The translations under genes and the position numbers were made by a program. From positions 1 through 25,802 of the forward strand of contig CAYZXU010000022.1 in the NCBI GenBank assembly GCA_964482535.1: DNA of 25,802 nt, written 5' to 3'. Positions 7,804 through 15,571 of the stretch are shown here, piece by piece. How positions within the stretch are numbered: the first letter of the stretch is position 1; the number at the start of each line of letters is the position of its first letter. Below the pieces are notes generated by a model. The model searched no databases. It was not told where the DNA came from and saw only the letters and a list, made by a program, of their open reading frames with translations. The stretch is from CAYZXU01 sp964482535. Its GTDB lineage: Bacteria; Desulfobacterota; Desulfobacteria; Desulfobacterales; BuS5.

Positions 7804-8535
7804 ATGGGAAGACACAGTTATACATACAAATCTCTGAACAGATCTGTTGGCAAGGCTATTCACCGGTATGAAATGATTGAAGACGGAGATAGAATTGCCG
7901 TGGGAGTTTCCGGCGGGATAGACAGCCTGACACTTTTGTGGATTCTCCATGAACGTCTGAAGAGAATAAATATAAGTTATAAACTTTTCCCCATTTATAT
8001 TGATCCCGGGTTTGAAGGAGGATCTACAGAAGCTTTAAAAGATTATTGCAGGAAAATGGGGTGCAGTCTAATTGTTGATAAGACCACCCATGGCGTTTTA
8101 GCCCACAGTTCTGAAAATTTGGAAAACCCATGTTTTTTATGCTCAAAATTGCGGAGAAAACGGCTCTTTGAAATTGCCGGTGAATCAGGATGCAGCAAAT
8201 TATCTCTCGGGCATAACATGGATGATATTATAGAAACCCTGTTTATCAATATGTTTTATGCAGGTCAGATAAGCACAATGGTTCCTTCCCAGATTCTTTT
8301 TAAAGGAAAGTTTACTATTATAAGACCCCTTGCCTTTGTTGACAAAAACAGAATAAAAAGTTTTGCAAAGGTACATGGTTTTCCTGATTTTGCAAATCCT
8401 TGCCCTTCGGCAAAAAAAACAAAGAGATTTGAGATGAAAAACATGTTAAATCAGATTTACAAAACCAATAAGAAGATCAAGGGGAATATTTTCAGGGCAT
8501 TGAGCAATGTTAAAGAAGATTATATGTTAAAATAA
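7804..8535 (+). CDS. TtcA-like tRNA 2-thiocytidine synthetase (PP-loop ATPase)
   Basis: This is a PP-loop ATPase of the TtcA/TilS superfamily. The PP-loop SGGIDS is at residues 36-41, followed by GFEGG near 69-73 and LGHNMDDIIETLFINMFYAG at 135-154, a typical TtcA segment. TtcA holds an oxygen-sensitive iron-sulfur cluster with three cysteines. Matching cysteines are C110 and C113 (PCFLC) and C200 (NPCPS), which argue for TtcA and against the lysidine synthetase TilS. The last part (SAKKTKRFEMKNML) also fits. The expected product is 2-thiocytidine at tRNA position 32. Distant sulfur-transfer paralogues in anaerobes make the exact RNA target uncertain. No Shine-Dalgarno sequence is visible, so translation may be coupled to rpoZ. 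The gene is complete and ends 3 nt before the N gap. Confidence 0.78.
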   Translation: MGRHSYTYKSLNRSVGKAIHRYEMIEDGDRIAVGVSGGIDSLTLLWILHERLKRINISYKLFPIYIDPGFEGGSTEALKDYCRKMGCSLIVDKTTHGVLAHSSENLENPCFLCSKLRRKRLFEIAGESGCSKLSLGHNMDDIIETLFINMFYAGQISTMVPSQILFKGKFTIIRPLAFVDKNRIKSFAKVHGFPDFANPCPSAKKTKRFEMKNMLNQIYKTNKKIKGNIFRALSNVKEDYMLK

Positions 8536-8538
8536 ATT

Positions 8539-8638
8539 NNNNNNNNNNNNNNNNNNNNNNNNNNNNNNNNNNNNNNNNNNNNNNNNNNNNNNNNNNNNNN
8601 NNNNNNNNNNNNNNNNNNNNNNNNNNNNNNNNNNNNNN
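8539..8638. other. Assembly gap (100 N)
   Basis: Exactly 100 consecutive N, the conventional spacer for a scaffold join of unknown size. True distance and content between the TtcA-like gene and folE2 are unknown, so their adjacency should not be treated as proven. Confidence 0.98.
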
Positions 8639-8668
8639 AACCGGCAACTGCACTTAACCGATATTATT

Positions 8669-9439
8669 ATGATAGATATACAGAGTCAGCGTGATTACAG
8701 AAACATACCTATTGATAAGGTAGGAATAAAAAATCTTAGATACCCCATAACCGTCCTTGACAAACACAACAGTATTCAACATACCGTGGCGACAATAAAC
8801 ATGTATGTGGATCTGCCCCATAAGATCAAGGGAACTCACATGAGCCGTTTTGTTGAAATTCTGCACATTTTCAGACCTGAAATTTCTTTAAAGAAGATTT
8901 CAGATGTGCTGGATGAAATGAAGACTCATTTAAATGCTGCATCAGCACACATAGAAGTCATGTTTCCTTATTTTATAGAGAAAAAAGCGCCTGTGAGCGG
9001 TGTGCACGGTCTTATGGATTATACATGCAGAATTATAGGCTCCAGCAATTCCGATAACAAGGTTGACATCATATCTGAAGTTATAGTGCCGGTATCTTCT
9101 GTATGCCCCTGTTCAAAAGAAATCAGTGATGAAGGGGCACATAATCAGCGCGGCAAAGTAACACTCCAGACAAGATTTAAAAGATTTATCTGGATGGAGG
9201 ATATGATTGAACTTGTAGAGCAATCCTCTTCATGTGATGTTTATTCGGTATTAAAACGTGTTGATGAAAAGTATGTTACTGAAAAGGGATATGCAAATCC
9301 GCAGTTTGTGGAAGATATTGTAAGAAATGTTGCCGAGCAGATTGAAAAAGATGAAAATATAATATGGTATGCAGTAAGTGCTGAAAATTTTGAGTCAATC
9401 CATAACCATAGTGCATATGCTCATATTACAAGCAGATAG
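8669..9439 (+). CDS. folE2: GTP cyclohydrolase I, FolE2 type
   Basis: FolE2 (GTP cyclohydrolase IB) converts GTP to 7,8-dihydroneopterin triphosphate for folate and possibly queuosine. It is structurally distinct from Zn-dependent FolE. The 256-residue protein has RNIPIDKVGIKNLRYPITV (11-29), MYVDLPHKIKGTHMSRFVE (45-63), VPVSSVCPCSKEIS (140-153) with the metal-site cysteine, and GAHNQRG (156-162) with its conserved histidine. A C-terminal HNHSAYAHI segment is also present. All are FolE2 hallmarks. The frame stays open back to the N gap, so a start a few codons upstream is possible, but ATG 8669 matches the usual N-terminus (DIQ..RD.RNIPID). No ribosome site is obvious. Confidence 0.94.
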   Translation: MIDIQSQRDYRNIPIDKVGIKNLRYPITVLDKHNSIQHTVATINMYVDLPHKIKGTHMSRFVEILHIFRPEISLKKISDVLDEMKTHLNAASAHIEVMFPYFIEKKAPVSGVHGLMDYTCRIIGSSNSDNKVDIISEVIVPVSSVCPCSKEISDEGAHNQRGKVTLQTRFKRFIWMEDMIELVEQSSSCDVYSVLKRVDEKYVTEKGYANPQFVEDIVRNVAEQIEKDENIIWYAVSAENFESIHNHSAYAHITSR

Positions 9440-9589
9440 TGCATACCAGATTATAATATCCCTTTAATTCATGGCAACCAGGCTTTTTGATGCGGCTGTT
9501 TTTTGCCTTTCTTGACCTCGAACGAAATTGAACATTTTGAAATTGGCTCAGTTTTTTTTAACTTATAAAAGGAGATTTAGGGTCTGATT

Positions 9590-10981
9590 ATGGAAAAACA
9601 ATATTATGGAGAAAAGTCTTTGAAAACCGTATTAATGGGGTTGAGAACATGTATGAGCCGGAAATTTTTTGCAATTGGATTTTGTTTCGTTTTTTTATCC
9701 CTGATGATTCCCCGTAGCGCCCGGGCTTTTCTTGACACTCTCAAGATGACTGCCTTTAATTCAGGAGCTTTTGCACGTGGAGGTACTGCTGTTGCCATAG
9801 GTGTTGATGAGCCCACAAATATGAACTTTAACCCTGCTGTAATCAGTGAAACTTTAAGTAATACTCTTGACCTTAATCTTCTCTTTACAACGGCTGATTT
9901 TGATTTTGTACATTATACGCCTGACGGCACAAGGGAAAATGATCAGGGAAAAGACAGAATTTGCGTTATACCTCATGTCGGCTATGCCCATCACATAGAA
10001 GATTCCAGGTGGACATGGGGTATTGCCATGGCAGTTGTTGATGGTTTTGGATGCGATTATACTTTTAACTCTAATTATTTTGGTCCTGTTAACACATATT
10101 CAGAAATGCTGCACATGAGAATATCTCCTGCACTAAGCTATCAGATTACCCCGGAGCTTGCTTTTGGCACACGCATAGGATTAGATTATGGCTCTCTTGA
10201 TATGAGGATACCTTTCGGTATAGCAAAGTTTGACCTTGGTCAGTGCGATGGCTTTGGTTTTTCTCTCGGAGCAGGTTTTTTGTACAAGCCTTCAGACAAG
10301 TGGAGTTTTGGGATTTATTACTCAAATACCTTTATGAATGATTTGAGAACAAAAAATGATGACGGTTCCATTGCTGTAGATTTTGATGGGTCTGGGCCAG
10401 GAGGCATTACCTATTTTTCAAAGCTTGATGTAAGGGTAAAAAATTTTGATTTTCCCCAGCATTATGGGGCAGGATTTGCCTACAGACCAAACCCTTCCTG
10501 GAGGTTAAGCGCTGATATTAAATATATAAACTGGAAAAGGAACTGGGATCAGCTTGAACTCGTGTTTGACGGAGAAGCAGTTCCCCTTAAAAAAATTAAA
10601 TTTCCAGTGCATATAGACGATCAGACCCCTTTAAGCCTTGGACTTGAATATTTTTTTGGTGAAGATAAAAAATATTCTGCAATAATCGGTTTTCATTATA
10701 ATGATGAGGCTATGACAGAAAATTATCTTATCCCTATTGTTCCGGCAGAAGTACAATATCAATACTCATGCGGTTTTTCAGTTAAACCTGCAGAAACCTG
10801 CAAATTTGGCATAGCTTTTATTTATGGAGATATGGATGATCCCCATTCAAAATCCCAGCATGCATATGACAAGGCCATAGCAGAGCAGTTCGGAAGAGAA
10901 ACAATAGACAGTGAACTTAACAACTCAAAAGTAAAATATGCTGAATACAACATACAGCTTTCTTTTGTTCAATACTGGTAG
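9590..10981 (+). CDS. FadL/OMPP1-like outer-membrane transport protein
   Basis: This is a predicted outer-membrane beta-barrel for uptake of hydrophobic compounds such as long-chain fatty acids or aromatics. A signal peptide is visible around residues 22-46 (basic start, hydrophobic stretch FFAIGFCFVFLSLMI, cleavage after ARA). Mature residues include GGTAVAIGVDEPTNMNFNPA, the FadL-type N-terminal hatch with the NPA motif. The rest alternates aromatic and polar residues in repeated beta hairpins and ends ...IQLSFVQYW, with the terminal aromatic typical of barrel proteins. The 463-residue length fits the family. ATG 9590 has GGAG about 14 nt upstream and would add some 21 residues before the signal sequence; ATG 9653 is an alternative. 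The transported substrate is unknown. Confidence 0.85.
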   Translation: MEKQYYGEKSLKTVLMGLRTCMSRKFFAIGFCFVFLSLMIPRSARAFLDTLKMTAFNSGAFARGGTAVAIGVDEPTNMNFNPAVISETLSNTLDLNLLFTTADFDFVHYTPDGTRENDQGKDRICVIPHVGYAHHIEDSRWTWGIAMAVVDGFGCDYTFNSNYFGPVNTYSEMLHMRISPALSYQITPELAFGTRIGLDYGSLDMRIPFGIAKFDLGQCDGFGFSLGAGFLYKPSDKWSFGIYYSNTFMNDLRTKNDDGSIAVDFDGSGPGGITYFSKLDVRVKNFDFPQHYGAGFAYRPNPSWRLSADIKYINWKRNWDQLELVFDGEAVPLKKIKFPVHIDDQTPLSLGLEYFFGEDKKYSAIIGFHYNDEAMTENYLIPIVPAEVQYQYSCGFSVKPAETCKFGIAFIYGDMDDPHSKSQHAYDKAIAEQFGRETIDSELNNSKVKYAEYNIQLSFVQYW

Positions 10982-11024
10982 AATTTTAGTTTGAATTGCC
11001 GCAAATCGAAAAGCAATGTGATAA

Positions 11025-11846
11025 ATGGATAGTCTGATTATAATTACAATTATATTTTATCTCCTTAGCACAGCGGGATATGTGGCATATCTTTTTGCCC
11101 AGAAGAATTATTTTCAAAAAACGGCATATTGTCTTCTTGTTGCAGGGTTCTTGTGCCACTTTGCGATTATAATCTCAAGTTTTATAAAAGCTGGGCACAT
11201 ACCTGCACAAAACCTTCATGAAACCCTTATATTGGTTGGATGGTCTATTGCCTGTGTATTTATAATATTTCAAAATAAATTCAAAGTTAAAATAATCGGC
11301 ATTTATATTGCCCCTCTTTTATTTTTTCTGATGATCCTTGCGGCAGCCACGCCTGATAAATCTATGCCGGCAACCGGTATTTTTAAAAGTTTCTGGCTTT
11401 TTAGCCACATAGCCGCCATATTTATAGGAGAAGCAGCATTAGCCCTGGCATGTGGAATAGGTATCCTGTACCTTATACAGGAGCGTACAATAAAAAATAA
11501 AAAACGGGGTTTTTTTTACAGACGGCTTCCTTCCCTTGATCTCCTTGATTCTTCGGGCTATGCCTGTATAATTGCCGGTTTTTCCATGCTTACCCTGGGT
11601 CTTATTACAGGGATTGTATATGCAAAATATGCATGGGGGAGATTCTGGAGCTGGGATCCTAAAGAGGTATGGTCGGGCATAACCTGGCTTATTTATGCAG
11701 CCCTGCTCCATGAACGTCTGACAGTAGGGTGGAGAGGTAAAAAAGCGGCAATTATGGCAATAATAGGTTTTGCAGTAATCCTTTTTACTTTTTTTGGTGT
11801 AAACTTTTTCCTCCAGGGGCATCATGGGGATTTTACAAGGTGGTAA
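11025..11846 (+). CDS. CcsA/HemX-like cytochrome c biogenesis membrane protein
   Basis: This multi-pass membrane protein of the CcsA/CcmC superfamily handles heme at the inner membrane. The 273 residues contain about eight hydrophobic segments and the tryptophan-rich heme signature WGRFWSWDPKEVWSG (about 204-218). Conserved histidines lie on the loops (NLHETLILVGW near 65-75, FSHIAAIF near 127-134, LLHERL and the HHGDF near the end). In System II, CcsA with CcsB ligates heme to cytochrome c. A related protein, HemX, sits beside hemA in Gram-positive bacteria and controls HemA level. Being 9 bp upstream of hemA, this one could be either. No ccsB/resB is in the window. No strong Shine-Dalgarno precedes the ATG. 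Confidence 0.82.
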   Translation: MDSLIIITIIFYLLSTAGYVAYLFAQKNYFQKTAYCLLVAGFLCHFAIIISSFIKAGHIPAQNLHETLILVGWSIACVFIIFQNKFKVKIIGIYIAPLLFFLMILAAATPDKSMPATGIFKSFWLFSHIAAIFIGEAALALACGIGILYLIQERTIKNKKRGFFYRRLPSLDLLDSSGYACIIAGFSMLTLGLITGIVYAKYAWGRFWSWDPKEVWSGITWLIYAALLHERLTVGWRGKKAAIMAIIGFAVILFTFFGVNFFLQGHHGDFTRW

Positions 11847-11855
11847 CGCCCTATT

Positions 11856-13121
11856 ATGCTTGATATAGTTTTGCTGGGATTAAATCATAAAACAGCGCCT
11901 GTGGAACTCAGGGAGCAGCTTGTTTTTTCAGAAACTGAAATTGCAGATTCTCTTAAAGCGATCTTGAACATTACGTGTGTTGATGAAACGCTGATTTTGT
12001 CAACATGCAACAGGATTGAAGTGGTTTTTGCCACGGATCAGATGAAAAAAGCTTTGAAATCTATTGAAATATGCCTTGCAGAAATAAAAAAAGTTACTCC
12101 AAAGAGGTTCAAAGAATCTGTTTATATCTATCAAGGGGATGATGCGGTAAGACATGTTTTCATGGTTGCTTCCAGTCTTGATTCCATGATTGTCGGTGAA
12201 CCACAGATACTTGGACAGCTCAAAGAGGCTTTCAGCACAGCATCAAAAAACAAGACTACCGGAGTTATTTTAAACAGACTCCTTCACAGGGCTTTTTTTG
12301 TGGCAAAACGGGTGCGCACGGAAACTGCCATAGGTGAAAATGCTGTATCCATAAGCTATGCTGCAGTAGAACTGGGTCGTAAAATTTTCGGAACATTTAA
12401 AGGAAAGAAAGTGCTTCTTATAGGCGCCGGTGAGATGGCTGAACTTGCAGTGGAACATCTTATAAGAAACAGGGTGGAAAATATTTTTGTGGCAAACAGA
12501 ACCTTTGAAAGAGGACTTCAGCTTTCAAAGAAATTTAATGGAAAAGCGATAAAGTTTGAAGAGATTCCCGAGACTTTAAACTTTGTAGATATTATAATCA
12601 GCTCAACAGGTTCACCTGATTTTATTATTACCAGCGATCATGTGAAACGTGCAATGCGAAACAGGAAAAATCGTCCTGTTTTTTTTGTTGATATTGCGGT
12701 GCCCCGGGATATAGATCCCAAGATTAATCGTCTTAATAATACATACGTTTATGATATTGATGATTTAAAGGGTGTTATTGATGAAAATATTGAAGACCGC
12801 AAAAAAGAATCCATTAAAGGTGCAAGAATAATTGAAGAGGCAGTTGTCAACTTCAGACATTGGCATGAAAGCCTTGAAGCTGTTCCGACTATTATTGCCT
12901 TAAGAAATAAAATGGATGCTATCGCAAAAAAAGAGATAAAAAAGACAATGCAGTCATTGACTTGTCTTTCAGATAACGATGGCATTACACTTGAAAAAAT
13001 GACAAATACAATTATAAAAAAGATACTTCACGATCCAACTCTTTTTTTAAAGAAAAATGGAAAAAAAGGTAAACACAGATACAGCATAGATTATGCAAGA
13101 AAACTTTTTAACCTTGATTAA
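11856..13121 (+). CDS. hemA: Glutamyl-tRNA reductase
   Basis: HemA reduces glutamyl-tRNA(Glu) to glutamate-1-semialdehyde, the first committed step of C5-pathway heme and corrinoid synthesis. The 421-residue length is standard. Motifs are GLNHKTAPVELRE (8-20), the nucleophile C51 in LSTCNRIEV, and MIVGEPQILGQLKEA. AVSISYAAVELGRKIF leads into the NADPH-binding GAGEMAELA, then FVDIAVPRDIDP and a C-terminal dimerisation helix region. The gene starts 9 bp after the CcsA/HemX-like gene and no other hem gene follows. The 519-bp stretch downstream holds no protein gene. Confidence 0.97.
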   Translation: MLDIVLLGLNHKTAPVELREQLVFSETEIADSLKAILNITCVDETLILSTCNRIEVVFATDQMKKALKSIEICLAEIKKVTPKRFKESVYIYQGDDAVRHVFMVASSLDSMIVGEPQILGQLKEAFSTASKNKTTGVILNRLLHRAFFVAKRVRTETAIGENAVSISYAAVELGRKIFGTFKGKKVLLIGAGEMAELAVEHLIRNRVENIFVANRTFERGLQLSKKFNGKAIKFEEIPETLNFVDIIISSTGSPDFIITSDHVKRAMRNRKNRPVFFVDIAVPRDIDPKINRLNNTYVYDIDDLKGVIDENIEDRKKESIKGARIIEEAVVNFRHWHESLEAVPTIIALRNKMDAIAKKEIKKTMQSLTCLSDNDGITLEKMTNTIIKKILHDPTLFLKKNGKKGKHRYSIDYARKLFNLD

Positions 13122-13258
13122 CAGCATTATTATTCTTTCATGATTTTAATACTGGTATGGTTAAAAAACAGATTATCCAACCCTGATAAACCGGAGTTGT
13201 GGGTTTTGAGTTAAGGTGCAAAAAATGCCCTTAATTCGTAATCCCTAATTTTGATTGT
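13122..13258. other. Intergenic stretch after hemA, no gene seen
   Basis: This AT-rich spacer follows the hemA stop. A weak inverted repeat AACCC/GGGTT with a 17-nt loop lies near 13180-13206 and lacks a proper T-run, so I do not call a terminator. The 140-bp inverted-repeat element begins directly after. Confidence 0.5.
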
Positions 13259-13398
13259 CTCGTAAAAAGTCGAATCTTGCCCCTGCGCTGTCATTCCCAT
13301 GAAGATGGGAATCCAGTCTTTTTAAATACAAGGGGCACTATGCATCGTGCCCTACTACATGGATTCCTGCCTCCTCGGGAATGACGACTTTTTACGAG
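13259..13398. repeat. MITE-like inverted-repeat element
   Basis: This is a 140-bp element bounded by a perfect 14-bp terminal inverted repeat, CTCGTAAAAAGTCG (13259-13272) and CGACTTTTTACGAG (13385-13398). Inside are nested inverted repeats: GTCATTCCC against GGGAATGAC, GGAATCCA against TGGATTCC, TTGCCCC against GGGGCA, and a hairpin GGGCAC-N8-GTGCCC. The GTCATTCCC...GGGAATCCAG type of sequence recurs in many proteobacterial intergenic repeats. No coding sequence is inside and I see no target-site duplication. It is best read as a non-autonomous mobile or REP/BIME-like repeat. It could fold into a long hairpin in RNA from either strand. Confidence 0.75.
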
Positions 13399-13457
13399 TG
13401 CATTAATTTTACAATATTTTCTGTCACAAAAAATACGAAAACAATTAATAAGATACT

Positions 13458-13491
13458 AAAAAAGCCGATTTTTTAAAAAACCGGCTTTTTT
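13458..13491. terminator. Bidirectional hairpin terminator
   Basis: AAAAAAGCCG (13458-13467) pairs with CGGCTTTTTT (13482-13491), and the inner TTTTTT/AAAAAA extends the stem. With A-run and T-run on opposite sides it can end transcription both ways. On the minus strand it lies 16 nt after the tRNA-Val 3' end; on the plus strand it could end the hemA transcript. Confidence 0.85.
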
Positions 13492-13507
13492 GTTATTATC
13501 TTTTTAT

Positions 13508-13582
13508 TGGTAGGCACGAGCAGATTTGAACTGCTGACTTCTACCGTGTCAAGGTAGCGCTCTCCCCCTGAGCTACGCGCCT
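13508..13582 (-). tRNA. tRNA-Val (anticodon GAC)
   Basis: A complete cloverleaf is visible on the minus strand. The acceptor stem is AGGCGCG with CGTGCCT (one G-U) and the D stem is GCTC/GAGC. The anticodon stem CTACC/GGTAG carries the loop TTGACAC, giving anticodon GAC for valine codons GUC and GUU. The T stem is AGCAG/CTGCT with loop TTCAAAT, then discriminator A and an encoded CCA. Length is 75 nt. It lies alone between hemA and pgsA, followed by a strong terminator. Confidence 0.96.
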
Positions 13583-13640
13583 TCTATTTTTTTATAAAAT
13601 AATTTTTTTATGGCTGCATGTCAAGAAAAATGAATATTAT

Positions 13641-14216
13641 TTATGAGTTTGTGCCATTATTTGCTGAAACCTCCTGGAGTATGTTTAAACCTATATAAAC
13701 ATAATGAAGACCTGATATAATTGTAAACGCAACTGTAGTGTAATATAATATATTAATAATATAATAGTTGTATGCATTTTCAAAATTAAGCAGAATTACA
13801 AATATGGTCAAAAGCTGGACAACCGTTGTACACTTGCTGATAATTCTGGGTCTGATTTCAATATCTGCCTTAATTATTGTCATAATGGCAATGCCAAGGA
13901 AGATTAAAATATCCCTGCTTATTACAAGAACTGCAACCCACCCCGGTATAATTTTTATAATTGCAAGGGTTGCATAAGATGATGTCAAAAGCAGTTTGTC
14001 CGCAATGGGATCAAGGTATGCGCCGAGAACAGAAGTCTGATTAAAATATCTCGCTATCAGACCGTCAAGACCATCGCTGATACCTGCAATTGTAAATAAT
14101 AAAAGTGCTGAAAAACTCATTCCCTTCATAAGACAAATAACAAATAATGGTGTTATAAGTATCCTTAAGATAGTTAACATATTGGGAATATTTATAGGTG
14201 CCCTTGGTCTTTTCAA
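13641..14216 (-). CDS. pgsA: CDP-diacylglycerol-glycerol-3-phosphate 3-phosphatidyltransferase
   Basis: PgsA makes phosphatidylglycerol phosphate, the precursor of phosphatidylglycerol and cardiolipin. The CDP-alcohol phosphotransferase signature is intact: D48, D51-G52, A55-R56, G65, D69, D73 (SDGLDGLIARYFNQ, then LDPIADKLL). The N-terminus NIPNMLTILRILITPLFV is typical of PgsA, and the 191-residue length with about five membrane helices fits it rather than PssA. It is the last gene of the minus-strand cluster that begins at uspA, 39 bp after the secreted-protein gene. tRNA-Val lies 58 bp further downstream on the same strand and may be read from the same transcript. Confidence 0.93.
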   Translation of the reverse strand: MKRPRAPINIPNMLTILRILITPLFVICLMKGMSFSALLLFTIAGISDGLDGLIARYFNQTSVLGAYLDPIADKLLLTSSYATLAIIKIIPGWVAVLVISRDILIFLGIAIMTIIKADIEIRPRIISKCTTVVQLLTIFVILLNFENAYNYYIINILYYTTVAFTIISGLHYVYIGLNILQEVSANNGTNS

Positions 14217-14255
14217 CTCGATTTTTGGTCCTTTAAAAAAGTTTTTATAACTTGT

Positions 14256-15461
14256 TTAATTATTTACAATTTTAATGTTAAGTCTATTCTCTCCAACCTC
14301 AACAATATTTATTCCAAATGAATCAAAATTTTTCAAAAGTAGAGCGTCGGCGAATCCCTTTGCATTTCCTTTTATTTTAATTGCAAGGGTTGTTTCGTTA
14401 GATCTCATTCCCCTGGTCTTTACATCTTTTACCTGGGGCATGCTTATTATAAACCGTCTAAGGGTTGTAAAATTTGCAAAATTTTTTGTACCTGTAACCA
14501 TAATTTCAAGTACTACAGGTTTAATTTTTTTTTTATTCCACAGTTTTATTATCTTTGTGGAGAGATCGTTACCTGCCTCTGACCCTGCAAAGGAAAGAGC
14601 CTCTTTGCTGCCGGCAACATCATCAGCGCTTATGGCAATAAATATTTTATCTGTTTTGGCAATCTCTTTGCCCGTATCTGTTTTAAGAACTCTGGCAACA
14701 ACCTTTCCACTAAAAGATTTTATGTGTTCTCCTATTGTGTTTGAAGTTTTACTGGCAACAGCGCTTCCTGCAATTACTATGTCAGCATATAAGAGTTTGC
14801 CCATTGCAACAGCTTGCCTGTTGTCGGGGCTCGGAGTGTATGAGATACTATCCAGCTCTGTATCATGGAGTCTTAATTCATAATCCACAACGGAAAAACC
14901 TTTTTTAATGATAACTTTTGCCATGGCGCTTTCAGATACATTCTTGTTAAAATTAAAATCTTCTCCCCACCAGTATTTCGGAGTAGTATCCCCAGCGAAC
15001 TGTTCCGATATTAAAAAAAGAACTCTTGGCAGGGTCTCAGCATCTGTAATAATTCCCACATCCCTGAGTATCTTTTTTACTTTGGATGTGGAAATGGTAG
15101 ATTCAACCATTACTCTATAAATTTTAGAGGAAACAGTTTCAGTCAATACCCTGTAATCAAGAATAAAATCATCTGTATGTTCGTATAAAATTCTATTTAA
15201 TATCTGAAATTTATCTCCAAGTAACTCAAAGGGAGCGTAATCTGAAACTACTATTCCAATGGCTGAAGTAAGGCTGCTTGCAATTGCATTCTTCCTGGCT
15301 TTTGCAGTGTCGCTTTTATAAACATTAGATGTTCCTACAATAACCACAACCCTGTTATCCGTTGTTTCATCACCTGATACAACAGGAGAAAAACAGCAAA
15401 AAACAATGCTTGAAAAAAATAAAAATTGCAACTTTTTAAAAATATTATGATATAGAATCAT
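14256..15461 (-). CDS. Secreted protein of unknown function, FlgT/LPP20-like layout
   Basis: I do not recognise this 401-residue protein with certainty. It has a signal peptide (residues about 8-30, LQFLFFSSIVFCCFSPVVSG), so it is probably periplasmic. Residues about 35-125 (VVVIVGTSNV, then a repeating Ala pattern KARKNAIASSLTSAIG) resemble the N-terminal domain of FlgT and LPP20-type envelope proteins. Residues about 140-310 resemble a TolB/FlgT middle-type alpha/beta domain (LFLISEQF, YADIVIAGSAV). Residues about 318-400 form a separate small domain (TLRRFIISMPQVKDVKTRGM, then LAIKIKGNAKGFADAL) like the ferredoxin-like tails of DUF2066-type proteins. No flagellar gene is nearby; it sits between ispB and pgsA. 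A general envelope role is the most I would infer. Confidence 0.55.
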   Translation of the reverse strand: MILYHNIFKKLQFLFFSSIVFCCFSPVVSGDETTDNRVVVIVGTSNVYKSDTAKARKNAIASSLTSAIGIVVSDYAPFELLGDKFQILNRILYEHTDDFILDYRVLTETVSSKIYRVMVESTISTSKVKKILRDVGIITDAETLPRVLFLISEQFAGDTTPKYWWGEDFNFNKNVSESAMAKVIIKKGFSVVDYELRLHDTELDSISYTPSPDNRQAVAMGKLLYADIVIAGSAVASKTSNTIGEHIKSFSGKVVARVLKTDTGKEIAKTDKIFIAISADDVAGSKEALSFAGSEAGNDLSTKIIKLWNKKKIKPVVLEIMVTGTKNFANFTTLRRFIISMPQVKDVKTRGMRSNETTLAIKIKGNAKGFADALLLKNFDSFGINIVEVGENRLNIKIVNN

Positions 15462-15525
15462 ATCGGTTTTAATCCTTAAAATACAAGAAAGTCTATTCGA
15501 ATCGGCTTTATGCAGAATTCTTCAT

Positions 15526-15559
15526 CCTGCCTGTATGCGCCGCAGCCGTGACAGGCAGG
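15526..15559. repeat. Palindromic repeat in the ispB downstream spacer
   Basis: A perfect 9-bp inverted repeat CCTGCCTGT/ACAGGCAGG surrounds a 16-nt GC-rich centre, in the 110-bp space between ispB and the secreted-protein gene. It is richer in G+C than its surroundings and has no T-run, so it looks like a REP-type palindrome or mRNA processing/stability hairpin and not a terminator. Confidence 0.55.
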
Positions 15560-15571
15560 CTCGCTGATATA

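Noticed and set aside
13179..13206. Terminator directly after hemA
   Set aside because: Five-base stem with a 17-nt loop and no real T-run; the strong hairpin at 13458-13491 is a better candidate.
13508..13582. tRNA-Val as an integration site of a mobile island
   Set aside because: No integrase, no duplicated tRNA 3' end, and ordinary housekeeping genes on both sides.
14275..14883. 202-codon plus-strand frame opposite the secreted-protein gene
   Set aside because: The minus-strand frame has a signal peptide and coherent domains; the plus-strand product is a hydrophobic shadow without a recognisable family or ribosome site.
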